From Nematopogon swammerdamellus (Eukaryota > Arthropoda > Insecta > Lepidoptera > Adelidae), in NCBI GenBank assembly GCA_946902875.1, contig OX336349.1, positions 10,129,891 through 10,193,890 of the forward strand: a stretch of 64,000 bases of DNA, given 5' to 3'. The stretch's first letter is position 1; every line of letters starts with the position of its first letter. Below are positions 34,490 through 42,745 of the stretch, piece after piece. The notes under the pieces were generated by a model, which saw only the letters and a program-made list of their open reading frames with translations, did not search any database and had not been told where the DNA came from. The translations under genes were made by a program, and so were the position numbers.

Positions 34490-35288
34490 GCTGTATGGAG
34501 TCCACACAAATTACCAACCTAGCAGTCTACTGTGCCAGTGGTGGGTCACACTAAAGTAGAGCTCAGCAAGTCCGACATTTACGTCCTCGTCGTGCTCCCT
34601 GGGCAATGTTGCGACGATGCCTTTGGCATTACCACCGTCCTAGAGTCGCAGCAGCTAAGGAATGTCGGACGCCAGGCGACCATCCTGCGCCTAAACAGGA
34701 TCTATTTTTCAGCTTCACTATGTGGTAGACAGGTCCTCCACCATGTCGTCCGGGTTGGTACCACAGGTCGCAGGCGAAAAACTCCTGATGTGGCTCTGCT
34801 GCACTTGGAGGTCAGCCTGCGACTAGCCGGTCGGTGGACTTGAGTGTATCGGGGATGTCCTGGGTTGTGGATGCTAGTGTCGCTTGCACTCCAGACTCCT
34901 ATTAACCGACTGACAGCCGCAGGGGTCAGGGAGAGCCGGTGGAAACAGGTGACCGCTGCCTGCCTGCGTGGTAGTACAGGGGCCCGGCACACGGTCCTCA
35001 CCAACCCGTGTGTTGGCTGCCCTATCAACACGCGAAAATCCCTGTCAGAGAGCATTGTGGGGCTGGTGACCATGGGAGACCACATGTTTTCCTGGAATAG
35101 GGGGCCCGGGGGTCCTCTCGTTCTCTGCGACTGTCAGTTAGTTGAGTCTATTCGAGTTGCACAAGGCATCACCGCGCCCTGGACACATTCTGATACGCTT
35201 CATGAATCAAACCCATCCAAATCAATGAGCCGAACCAAAAATAGAAAAGTTTGTAAACCTTCAGCGGCCGGTCTCCCTCAAAATGTAA

Positions 35289-35446
35289 AGTAGACCTCGC
35301 AAATATAAGAGGTCTACATACGAATTTCTCCTCCGTCGCCTGCTATCTGCAGACGGCGAGGCCTCACCTCCTCTTTCTTACGGAGACCCAGATCGGGCGT
35401 CCTGCGGACACATCCTACCTGGACGTTCCTGGTTACAATCTTCAGG
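35289..35446 (+). pseudogene. N-terminal endonuclease fragment of the split retrotransposon ORF2
   Basis: One open frame carries NIRGLHTN, LTETQ and PGYNLQE, the first conserved blocks of the APE endonuclease (Asn and catalytic-region Glu). It continues in frame at 45629 if the Polinton-like element and one AACGTT are removed (junction CAGGAACGTTTCATGG). The frame was therefore still readable at this point when the insertion took place. Confidence 0.85.
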
Positions 35447-35452
35447 AACGTT
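35447..35452 (+). repeat. target site duplication AACGTT, left
   Basis: Identical to 45623-45628. Six base pairs is the duplication length made by Polinton/retroviral-type integrases. Confidence 0.9.
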
Positions 35453-35620
35453 AGTAGTGTAGAATTGGGCTATCTAATTCACCTCGACAAACATCATGCC
35501 GTTCAGTCTAACTCGCATCGCTTCGCTCATGCTCATTATCCTTTACAGCAAGATGTTTCTGCCGAGGTGAATTAGATAACCCAATTCTACTGTATCGCTG
35601 CGGGCAACTATGCTGATTAT
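35453..35620 (+). repeat. left terminal inverted repeat, palindromic
   Basis: It matches the right end over AGTAGTGTA, AATTGGGCT, ATTCACCTCG, AAACATC and TCGC(A/AT)TCGCTTCGCTCAT. Internally it is a palindrome: 35460-35486 pairs with 35563-35589 at 26 of 27 positions, around a 76-base centre. The outer nine bases lie outside the palindrome. Beyond 35590 similarity to the other end is patchy (ACTGAATGCCGATG is shared). Confidence 0.88.
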
Positions 35621-35935
35621 TTGAATGACGTCGAGGTTAAATTCTGTTAACTTCAAATCGATAAAACTCAATTTACCTGCTGATATTCATGTATTGATTA
35701 GACTGAATGCCGATGAGCTGCATATGGCGATTATAAATGTTTGCAATTTTTTTTTTTAGAGACGCTGTAAGTAAGGCATGCATGCTTTATAAAATATTGT
35801 ATGCAATATTTTTTTATATTCTAAGTATTTCAAGCAATTCTCGCTTTGTCTAAAGCCCACCCGCCCGTGGAGCACTATTAAATTTCATGTAATGAATCTC
35901 TTTATCGTTTGCATGCGAGCTATTGTACATACATA
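35590..35935. other. subterminal non-coding region of the element
   Basis: No frame is supported. ACTGAATGCCGATG (35701-35714) recurs inverted near the right end (45388-45410), marking an extended but diverged inverted repeat. Confidence 0.5.
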
Positions 35936-36300
35936 CTCAAATTGCGACATCAAAATCAAGCAGGAAATTCATCAAGCCCTCCACAACCAGACTATATTAT
36001 GAAATCTTACCTATTTCCCAGCTCAGCCCCGGCGAGGTTACATAATAAGCCGGATCGAGCTTGTAATGTTTTAAGCTCATATTCCTAAAGTTTTCAAATA
36101 TATCGCACAATAACAGAACATCGCTTTTTAAGTAAAGATCTGTATATTGACCCAAACTTTAAACTCTAAATTGTCTCCAAACATTTACAGCATGCTCATA
36201 ATCGCTTTGCGATATATCAGCCGAAGTGAGCGCGTTGTAAAAACTATCTTTTAACGGTAACTCGATTTCATCCAAGAGTTAATCAATCATTACATCGCTT
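35936..36300 (-). pseudogene. remnant of protein-primed DNA polymerase B
   Basis: The minus strand reads IELPLKDSFYNALTSADISQ, DLYLKSDVLLLCDIFENFR and LDPAYYVTSPGLSWE in one frame. This is the conserved block of type-B protein-primed polymerases of Polintons, adintoviruses and bidnaviruses (DLYLK-DVLLL then APGLSWD). Stops interrupt it at the base following RQFRV (near 36138), after GKIS (near 36000) and before LLDEIEL (near 36281). The SLYPS and DTDS catalytic regions are absent. Of a gene usually over 1,000 codons, about 120 codons remain. It cannot supply replication. Confidence 0.85.
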
Positions 36301-36529
36301 AAAAACATGAGACAGAGCTCCAAGTTTAAACATGCATGAAATTTTTACAAGTATTTGAAATTGTGATGCTTAAAAATTGGAAAACAGACGGGAATTGATC
36401 AAGTGTTTTATTTGAAATTTCAAAGTATTTTTTCAATTTAAAACAGTGCAAAGGGTCTGAGAATAACAAGTAAAAATTGCCCTAGTTATGAAGAGATAAA
36501 ACTTACCAGTCGAGTTCCTTGAGTCTCGG

Positions 36530-36650
36530 CGAAGGCGGGGGGCAGGCACTTACTTGTTCACTTTCCACTTTTCACTAGGCACTTGTACTTACTGCTTACT
36601 GCTCAACTGAATGATGCCCGGTACTAGCGCGACGTCAAATTTATACAAAA
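36530..36650 (-). promoter_or_regulatory. minus-strand TATA promoter with leader and splice donor
   Basis: TATAAA at 36645-36640 on the minus strand is followed about 30-37 bases on by CATTCAGTT, an arthropod initiator-like sequence. A strong donor (ACTG|GTAAGT) lies near 36513. It points toward the polymerase remnant, so it may be the old polymerase promoter. Inference from motifs only. Confidence 0.45.
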
Positions 36651-37325
36651 ACAAATGCATAAAGCCAGATTCACATAGGGACTGAAATCTTACAGTGAAT
36701 ACAATGTTTGTATGCAACGATCCACCCGTGTTCCATATTTCATCATCAAAACCGAGTGTGAGCATGTCTTACAGAATAATGCAATCAGGCGAATCAGCAT
36801 TTTCACGGGAATTGAAATAATATTGCTTCGCAGGCGGTTGTACAAAGCGAGGCGCTGTGACGCGCCGAGTGAAATTCGAAGCTTCAATGCCCGGCGGCGG
36901 TGTTAATTCGTAAAAATACATCTATGCGACCGCTCTATATGAAATTTTAGGGTTCCGCGCATTAAAAGGAATAAAGGAGTGCTTACAAAAAACACCTGCC
37001 TGCCTGTATGCCTGTCTGTCAATAAAAAAAAAAAAACTGTAGGGATACTGCATGCGGTATGCGCATATATGCATGTTATTGCACATATGTATGTTGGCTG
37101 GGAAAAATTGACTGAGGCGGTAAACCCATCCTCGCCTCATATTAAGCGGTGTAAAGCGTATTATTATATTATTAATATTATGTAAATACAAAATTATTCT
37201 CGTAATATGACTACTTTACTTGCAAATGAGAATAGATTTATGCATAATCTTTTTTTTTTTTTTACTTGAATTTAAATAGTAAATTTGCTGGGGAAATTAA
37301 AACTCAAGAAGTAGCTTACATATAC
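36651..37325. other. non-coding interior with a fragment of a dispersed repeat
   Basis: 36945-37035 (AGGGTTCCGCGCATTAAAAG, CTGTCTGTC) resembles the start of the GGTTCCG repeat family at 54923, an insertion inside the element. Frames at 36690-36906 and 36922-37191 have no motif. Confidence 0.45.
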
Positions 37326-37407
37326 ATTTATTTATTCTTTAAATTTCATGTTTAATGTATTTATAAAAATAAAAATAAACAATAAACCTTACGATATTAT
37401 GCTAACA

Positions 37408-37986
37408 CTACAGTGTGGAAAATGTGCATTCTCGGGATATCTTTCTTAAAATATTTTGAGTTAAATCCATAATTTCATTATAACCGCTTTCAACAACCAC
37501 GTACTGAGACTGCACTGTTAGAACTTCAGAAGCTTCGCTCCCTACTAAATCATACATCTGAATTTTTATTAGATGGTGTCCCCGAGCCTGCTGCGGTGTT
37601 ATTATGTATGATGACGGCTGTTGTTTAACGGCAGCTTGCATATTCCTTTTTCCCCGTCCTTGACTAGTGGACTGGCTCGCATTTTTGAAAACGCCTGTTT
37701 CGTCTATCCCATGACTCTTGAGACGTCCGGCGCTCCGCTCGTTTTTTAAAATATCATTATAAGTTTGAAGTATGAGAGGTTTTGAACTTGCATCGCGATA
37801 TGTCATGGCTTCCTGATCGCGAATCTGAAAAAAAAACAATTAAACATTATTTTATGTAATGCTGATTTGATGTAATGCTGGAAAACATGAAATAGTTATT
37901 ATTTATTTATTTATTTATTCTTCCTTTATCACCATAGTGAAACATGGAAATAGTTGTTATTATTATAATATGAGGCTTACCGACAT
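37408..37986 (-). CDS. two-exon gene of unknown function, divergent from the ATPase
   Basis: Exon 1 is only ATGTCG (37986-37981), followed by GTAAGC. The intron is 37980-37825 (156 bases) and ends in a long pyrimidine tract and CAG. Exon 2 (37824-37408) continues in phase for 138 codons to a stop, giving about 140 residues. AATAAA lies on the minus strand at 37336-37327. The protein has a polar N-terminal half (TYRDASSKPLILQTYNDILK), a Gln/Ser/Arg-rich linker, and a C-terminal half with HHLIKIQMYDLVGSEASEVL and a predicted helix. I do not recognise it. It may be an accessory gene of the element or captured host sequence. The splice model is read from the sequence, not tested. Confidence 0.55.
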
Positions 37987-38099
37987 GATGCAGGCGTGCG
38001 AAGTATTCGAAATGTAAAGCTGAAGTGCCTCGAGAGCGGAGGGATTCGCATCGCTGCAGCCGTGAAATTAAATTTCATCAATATTTCAAGTAAAACCTG

Positions 38100-38300
38100 T
38101 TCTAACATGTTTTTTTTTTCATCGAGTAGCACCTGCAGATACATGTGCGAGCTTGCTAGACACGTTCCGCTGAAATCATTGCAGATGTCGCAACATGATT
38201 TTTTTTCTTTTTCATCGATTAGTACCTACAGTGGTGTGCACGAGCTTTCTAGACACGCATCGCTGAAAGCATTGCGGATGTCAAATTCGCGCATAGTAAA
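38100..38300. repeat. two degenerate copies of a 90-bp unit in the divergent promoter region
   Basis: AACATG plus a T-run and CATCGA(G/T)TAG(C/T)ACCT(G/A)CAG starts at about 38105 and 38192. Each continues GCGAGCTTGCTAGACACG / CACGAGCTTTCTAGACACG and GCTGAAA(T/G)CATTGC(A/G)GATGTC. It lies between the divergent spliced gene and the ATPase. Confidence 0.75.
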
Positions 38301-38378
38301 GCGTTAATTAGGCATACACCCCTTTTTTAGATTATATTGCATGTAAAACTTTTTGTTTTTTTTCATACAGCCGGAATT

Positions 38379-38430
38379 TATAAAAGGGGGTGGCTTTGCT
38401 GAAGATAATCATATATGTGCATTCAGCAGC
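38379..38430 (+). promoter_or_regulatory. TATA promoter of the ATPase gene
   Basis: TATAAAAGGGGG at 38379, with initiator-like TCATAT about 31 bases downstream and CATTCAGC a little further on. The ATPase ATG is at 38464. Identification is by motif and spacing. Confidence 0.5.
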
Positions 38431-38463
38431 TGAGTAAGGAATTATATTAGGAGTATAGCGGTC

Positions 38464-39156
38464 ATGAAATTTGTAAAACAACCTATATTATTAGATTTAA
38501 ATTTCGCTTATCGCTGCGGTGAAAGTGAAAATTCAGGGCCGAGGCATTGCAGTCTTCTACCGAATAGTATAAGATCTTTAGTATGCGGAGCCAGTAATTC
38601 CGGGAAAACAAACCTGATTTTAGCACTCTTATTACACGAGAATGGGTTAAAATATAGAAACATTTATCTTTACTCAAAAACAATATTCCAACCGAAATAC
38701 CTTTTCCTTAGCAAAGTTTTCGATAATATACCTGAAGTAAGATTTGAAAAATTTAATGATAATGAAAAAGTTATATCACTCCTGGAAACATTGCCGGATT
38801 CCATTTTTATTTTTGACGATATTGCGTGTGAAAAGCAGAATAATATTCGCGATTTCTTTTCGATGGGAAGACATGCATTTATCGACTGTTTTTACTTGAC
38901 TCAAACATACTCGAAGATACCGAAGCAGCTTGTGAGGGATAATGCTAATTTAATTATACTTTTTCGGCAGGATGATGTAAATCTGAAACATGTTTACGAT
39001 GAGCATGTTAATAGCGATATGTCGTTTAATGATTTCCGTCATATTGCGGCGAGAATTTGGAGCGAGCCCTATAATTTCTTGGTAATTAATAAGGACTGCG
39101 AAAAGAGTAATGGGCGGTATAGAAAAAATTTTGATGAATATCTTTCCAGCGAATAA
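38464..39156 (+). CDS. FtsK/HerA-type genome packaging ATPase
   Basis: 230 residues. Walker A GASNSGKTN at about 42-50 and Walker B SIFIFDDIA at about 111-119 are both present, followed by an RQDD/arginine-finger-like region (LIILFRQDD). Length and motif order match the compact packaging ATPases of Polintons, adintoviruses and related viruses (A32-like family). Such proteins pump DNA into the empty capsid. It starts at the first ATG, 85 bases after a TATA box. First gene of the plus-strand cluster. The frame is intact with all catalytic residues, so purifying selection acted until recently. Confidence 0.92.
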   Translation: MKFVKQPILLDLNFAYRCGESENSGPRHCSLLPNSIRSLVCGASNSGKTNLILALLLHENGLKYRNIYLYSKTIFQPKYLFLSKVFDNIPEVRFEKFNDNEKVISLLETLPDSIFIFDDIACEKQNNIRDFFSMGRHAFIDCFYLTQTYSKIPKQLVRDNANLIILFRQDDVNLKHVYDEHVNSDMSFNDFRHIAARIWSEPYNFLVINKDCEKSNGRYRKNFDEYLSSE

Positions 39157-39250
39157 AATCTTTAAAATGTCTCGAGGGAAGAGTCAAAGCTCATTAATAC
39201 TTAAATTTTACTGGTAATAGGTTGTCTTTTAATTTTTTATAACAATTATC

Positions 39251-40201
39251 ATGATAAATATTAATAAAAACAAATCCATCAAAGAGGAAATTATAAAATC
39301 TGTACAAGCGGTTAAGAAAAAAGTTAGTGAAATGCGGGAAAATAAAATGCATGACGAGAAAGTGATGGAAGACATGTTCCAGCCAATTATTCAACCGCTG
39401 AAAAAAATTGCTGACCGCTCCGCGAATGCAAACTCAGGTCGGGAATTTGAACACTCTCAGGAAATTCATGATGACGATCAATTGAGCAACAAATTCGACT
39501 CGCATAACCATAGCAATATTAGCGATGGTGCCGAGTTAGATTCGGAGGAGGAAAAAGATGTTGAGATATTCGAATCTCCTAATACAACTTTCATCCGCCA
39601 ATCATCGGCTTCTTCGCTAGAATCAGGAAGCGGCGACGCGGGCGCTAATAGACCTCGTCTTACAGATATGATAAAACTGGATGTCCCCTTCGGTGTGAGA
39701 GTAGACAGAGGAAAAACAATGATAGGTAAAAACCCTGTTAGAATAGAAAACGATGAGATTACGCTGGCAGGTTTTAAATACAAATTATCGCCTGGTTTAA
39801 GAGAGTTATTATTCAAGAAAAGTCCAAATTTAAGCAAAATAACAACAGCGGACAAAATTAAGTATAAAGAAATTTTGTTAGAAACTAGCGTGCATAAACG
39901 AAATTATGATCCCACTAAACCTGTAAAGAGTAATAAAGGTATTAAATATCGGTATATAATAAAACCACTGCTAAATTTGGATCGGAAGACGGATGGCGAT
40001 GGCTATACATCAGGAAATGGTCTGCCTAGTATGAAAATGTTGAAGAAAAATACCTCCTATGTTTACTGGGATGATCCGAATGAATTAGTCGACCGCCTCC
40101 GTTTGCTAATCGCATCGCGGGATGCAGGAAATACAGGCCTCGATAATGAGATTATATCTATTTTAGAAGAGTTAAAAGAATGCGGCGTTATTAATGTATA
40201 A
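39251..40201 (+). CDS. DUF8207-like protein of unknown role
   Basis: 316 residues. The N-terminal third is charged and predicted helical (Lys/Glu-rich), followed by an acidic Ser-rich linker (residues 85-130). The C-terminal half has PFGVRVDRGKTMIGKNPVRI, LSPGLRELLFKKSPNL and KPVKSNKGIKYRYIIKPLL. I recall this conserved region as the DUF8207 family, found next to capsid and integrase genes in insect and cnidarian elements. The function is unknown. A structural or DNA-binding role is possible given the basic C-terminal half. The start ATG at 39251 follows the ATPase stop by 94 bases. Confidence 0.75.
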   Translation: MININKNKSIKEEIIKSVQAVKKKVSEMRENKMHDEKVMEDMFQPIIQPLKKIADRSANANSGREFEHSQEIHDDDQLSNKFDSHNHSNISDGAELDSEEEKDVEIFESPNTTFIRQSSASSLESGSGDAGANRPRLTDMIKLDVPFGVRVDRGKTMIGKNPVRIENDEITLAGFKYKLSPGLRELLFKKSPNLSKITTADKIKYKEILLETSVHKRNYDPTKPVKSNKGIKYRYIIKPLLNLDRKTDGDGYTSGNGLPSMKMLKKNTSYVYWDDPNELVDRLRLLIASRDAGNTGLDNEIISILEELKECGVINV

Positions 40202-40219
40202 AATGTGGTGTTGATGGTT

Positions 40220-40255
40220 TATACGCTCAGTAACATTCAAACTTTCGCAGCAATT
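40220..40255 (+). promoter_or_regulatory. candidate TATA promoter before the 116-residue ORF
   Basis: TTTATACGCTCAG at 40218, with GCAGCAATT about 30 bases further, directly after the stop of the preceding gene. Weak. Confidence 0.35.
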
Positions 40256-40274
40256 ATTTCCGAGGCTTGCTAAA

Positions 40275-40625
40275 ATGAATATTGATAAATTCGGCCAGCA
40301 TGTGCACAAAAGACTTAGGCTTTCTGAGCTTCAACGTGATCATATAGATTCATGCTTCCATAGAACTGGAGATGGCAATATTGATGCACGATCATCGAGA
40401 TTGACAGGGCTTCTGCCCCCGAAAGAATCAAATGATGCTGTTACAAAATCTTATATCGATAACCTCCTTAAGGAATTTTGCAGCAAAAAACAGTTAAGCG
40501 ATAGCTTTCATCGATTTCAAGCTGATATAAAACACGATATTGAATTGCTACAATCTCATTTCGAGCGAAAGATCTATACTAAAGCAGACGTTCATAGCCT
40601 TGAAGGAGAAAATAAATCTTCATAA
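40275..40625 (+). CDS. small protein with fibre-like motif and C-terminal coiled coil
   Basis: 116 residues. The central block LTGLLPPKESNDAVTKSYID resembles the repeat that joins phage tail-fibre segments (LTGL-P---DAVTK-YVD pattern). The last 45 residues are charged and predicted helical, likely coiled coil. The stop overlaps the integrase start in TAATG. I infer a possible capsid-attached fibre or trimerising adaptor, by analogy only. A regulatory role is equally possible. Confidence 0.6.
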   Translation: MNIDKFGQHVHKRLRLSELQRDHIDSCFHRTGDGNIDARSSRLTGLLPPKESNDAVTKSYIDNLLKEFCSKKQLSDSFHRFQADIKHDIELLQSHFERKIYTKADVHSLEGENKSS

Positions 40626-41551
40626 TGGAGGCTGTTGTCGAAGAAATTCATAAACCCGCTCGTAGAAATTTTCCGAGGCGAATAGTAGAGCTTCGAGGCA
40701 TAGACGATTTATGGCAAGCAGATCTGGCTGAGATGAGAAGTTTTCAACGGTATAACAGAGGATATAAATTAATACTAGTTGTAATTGACGGATTTTCGAA
40801 ATTCGCATGGGCAGTTCCTGTGAAGACAAAAAATAAGGAGGATATTTGTAATGCGATGGAGGTAATTTTAAAAAAGGGGAGAAAACCCGCACACCTGCAG
40901 ACCGATCACGGGAAAGAATTTTACAATGAAAAATTTAAAAAATTTATGGTGAAAAAATCTATTAATCATTATTCAACATATTCTATCAAGAAAGCTTCGA
41001 TCGTTGAACGTTTTATAAGAACGCTAAAAACCCGATTGTATAAAACATTCAGTTTAAATGGTAACTATAAATGGGTTGGAAAACCACTTGCAAATATAAT
41101 GACTAATTACAATAATACAGTGCACAGCACCACGCGTTTTAAACCTGCAAATGTGAGCAATTATAACGCGGCTGCTGTTCATGCAAATATTGAAAAAAGT
41201 AGAAAAAAATATGCAAACGCGCTGCTACCCCCGAAATTTAAAATAGGTGATCATGTCCGTATAAGCAAATACAAAGGAGCTTTTGCCAAGGGATATAATC
41301 CGAATTGGTCAACTGAACTGTTTAAAATAGCTAAAATAAAAACAGTGAGGCCTGCCTCGTATATATTAAGCGATATGCACGGCCAAATTATATCAGGATG
41401 TTTTTATGAGCAAGAACTGATGAAAACAAGATATCCAGATATTTACCTGGTTGAAAAAGTTTTAAAAAGAAATGGGGAAAAAGTGTTTGTAAAATGGCTG
41501 GGTCTTCCCGCGTCTGAAAATAGCTGGATAGATGCTGATAACAAGGTATAA
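40625..41551 (+). CDS. retroviral-type integrase with chromodomain-like tail
   Basis: 308 residues. The rve core has DDE residues at D33 (QADLAEM), D94 (LQTDHGKEF) and E128 (ASIVERFIRT). The C-terminal part has an SH3-like barrel region (KIGDHVRISKYKGAF...YNPNWSTELFKI), and the tail YLVEKVLKRNGEKVFVKWLG resembles a chromodomain. This is the standard Polinton/adintovirus integrase layout. It cuts and joins element ends into host DNA and explains the 6-bp AACGTT duplication. It begins at ATG 40625, overlapping the previous stop by one base. No lesions are seen. Confidence 0.95.
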   Translation: MEAVVEEIHKPARRNFPRRIVELRGIDDLWQADLAEMRSFQRYNRGYKLILVVIDGFSKFAWAVPVKTKNKEDICNAMEVILKKGRKPAHLQTDHGKEFYNEKFKKFMVKKSINHYSTYSIKKASIVERFIRTLKTRLYKTFSLNGNYKWVGKPLANIMTNYNNTVHSTTRFKPANVSNYNAAAVHANIEKSRKKYANALLPPKFKIGDHVRISKYKGAFAKGYNPNWSTELFKIAKIKTVRPASYILSDMHGQIISGCFYEQELMKTRYPDIYLVEKVLKRNGEKVFVKWLGLPASENSWIDADNKV

Positions 41552-41556
41552 TTAGT

Positions 41557-41595
41557 TATAAAAACTTGAAACGCTTGCTAAAACGTTCATTTGAT
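41557..41595 (+). promoter_or_regulatory. TATA/initiator of the PLA2 gene
   Basis: TATAAAA at 41557 and TTCATTT with its A at 41589, 32 bases apart, immediately after the integrase stop at 41551. The ATG follows at 41604. The spacing is that of an arthropod core promoter. Confidence 0.55.
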
Positions 41596-41603
41596 ATTAA
41601 GTG

Positions 41604-42344
41604 ATGAAAGGGGAGGGAATAGTCGATACATTGATAAATAATTTACCTTTTGAAATTCATCTGCCTGGCTATAATTATTGCGGTCCGGGGACGCGTTTAA
41701 ATAAAAGACTGCAGCGAGGTGATACGGGGGTTAATCAATTGGACGATTACTGTCGAGAACACGATATAGAATATATGAAATCAAAAAATTTGGGCGTTAG
41801 ACGTATAGCTGATTTAAAATTGATGGATAGAGCGGGGAAACGTTCAAAGTGTGCTGATGCAGGGAGAGGAGAAAAAATCGCTTCATGGCTGGTGAAAAAT
41901 ATTATGAAGGCGAAAGTGAAAGCGGGGGCCGGTGTAAAGAAAAAAATAAAAACGTTTAAGACAGCGATAAAAAAAATTAAGACTAAATTAGGAAAAATTA
42001 AATCCAAAAGCAATAAAACGGTTATTCGTCGGGCGCTTGCTTTTGCAAAAAAGATTATTCCGAGGAATGCATGCATTTCATTGCCTAGAGTAATACCAAT
42101 TCCAAAAACAGGTGGTATATTACCGCTTATACCAATTTTTGCAGGCCTATCTGCTTTAGGCAGCTTGGCTGGAGGGGCTGCTGGAATCGCTAAAGCCGTG
42201 AATGATTACAAAATAGCTAGAGAAGATTTGAAAGAAGCACATCGTCATAATAGCGCCATGGAATCAATCGCTATAGGACATGGTTTATATCTCAAACATT
42301 ATAAAAATGGAGCTGGATTATTTTTTAATGGTTCAAAAAACTGA
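41604..42344 (+). CDS. phospholipase A2 / pX-like minor capsid protein
   Basis: 246 residues from ATG 41604. Residues 22-57 carry a parvovirus-type phospholipase A2: calcium loop YCGPGT (25-30) and catalytic REHDIEY with H53 and D54. A long Lys-rich segment (about 90-140) follows, then a hydrophobic Gly/Ala segment ILPLIPIFAGLSALGSLAGG (about 170-190), and the C-terminal motif GLYLKHYKNGAGLFF. The hydrophobic segment and C-terminal motif match pX/pVI-like minor core proteins of adintoviruses. In parvoviruses this activity breaches the endosome during entry; here it is inferred. The coding frame has no stops. The catalytic pair is intact. Confidence 0.85.
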   Translation: MKGEGIVDTLINNLPFEIHLPGYNYCGPGTRLNKRLQRGDTGVNQLDDYCREHDIEYMKSKNLGVRRIADLKLMDRAGKRSKCADAGRGEKIASWLVKNIMKAKVKAGAGVKKKIKTFKTAIKKIKTKLGKIKSKSNKTVIRRALAFAKKIIPRNACISLPRVIPIPKTGGILPLIPIFAGLSALGSLAGGAAGIAKAVNDYKIAREDLKEAHRHNSAMESIAIGHGLYLKHYKNGAGLFFNGSKN

Positions 42345-42712
42345 TCAAAAGGCTGCCTAGAAGAGCGCTTACAAATATAGATATCTTGGAACATGCTCAG
42401 GATATACCGCACTTTAGAAATGTGTACATGAGGGATGCCCTGCCTCATAAGCCTAAAAAAATTGAGTGCGGTGTTCTTAATTTGGATAGCAATAAAAACC
42501 ATGGAACTCACTGGGTGGCCTATGCTAAAATAAATAATTATGCTGAATATTTCGATAGTTTTGGAAATTTACAGCCACCGCTAGAATTAATACAGTATTT
42601 AAAAACGTGTAAAATTTATTATAACTATAAAAAATATCAAAAAGATCATGCTAAAAATTGCGGTCATCTGTGTGTCAAATTCCTCCGCAAATTTTGGGAA
42701 ATACATTTATAA
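42329..42712 (+). CDS. adenain-like virion protease, start disturbed
   Basis: Cysteine protease of adenovirus type (C5/Ulp1 fold). Catalytic His in GTHW (codon 42509), acidic residue in EYFDSFG (42554) and catalytic Cys in NCGHLC (42659) are in the right order, as is the usual IECGVLNLD before the His. It cleaves capsid precursors. The frame is open from 42329, but the only nearby ATG upstream, at 42328, is out of frame by one base across a run of six A. The first in-frame ATG is 42428, which would delete about 33 N-terminal residues. I read this as a one-base insertion in the A-run. It overlaps the end of the preceding gene. Confidence 0.82.
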   Translation, partial: WFKKLIKRLPRRALTNIDILEHAQDIPHFRNVYMRDALPHKPKKIECGVLNLDSNKNHGTHWVAYAKINNYAEYFDSFGNLQPPLELIQYLKTCKIYYNYKKYQKDHAKNCGHLCVKFLRKFWEIHL

Positions 42713-42740
42713 TGCAGACGTTAGTAAAACGCATTCATTT
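42708..42740 (+). promoter_or_regulatory. TATA/initiator of the penton-like gene
   Basis: TTATAATG at 42707, overlapping the protease stop at 42710-42712, and GCATTCATTT with its A at 42737, about 29 bases apart. The penton ATG is at 42746. Confidence 0.5.
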
Positions 42741-42745
42741 CGAAA

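Larger units (their letters stand above)
34490..35452 (+). mobile_element. left half of a non-LTR retrotransposon split by the Polinton-like element
   Basis: GC-richer than its surroundings. The right end encodes the start of an APE endonuclease: NIRGLHTNFSSV, then LLFLTETQIGRPADTSYLDV and PGYNLQE, between about 35289 and 35446. It breaks off at the AACGTT target site. The counterpart begins at 45623 with KGGVCLYVGSGV. Sequence 34490-35280 is probably ORF1, but frames are broken and no zinc knuckle is recognisable. The exact 5' boundary is uncertain. Confidence 0.75.

Noticed and set aside
34702..35085. 127-codon minus-strand frame in the retrotransposon left half
   Set aside because: It lies antisense to the GC-rich retrotransposon region and has no motif; an antisense shadow is the simpler reading.
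37996..38307. 103-codon plus-strand frame before the ATPase
   Set aside because: It is produced by the 90-bp degenerate duplication and T-runs (Phe/Ser stretches); no homology is recognised.
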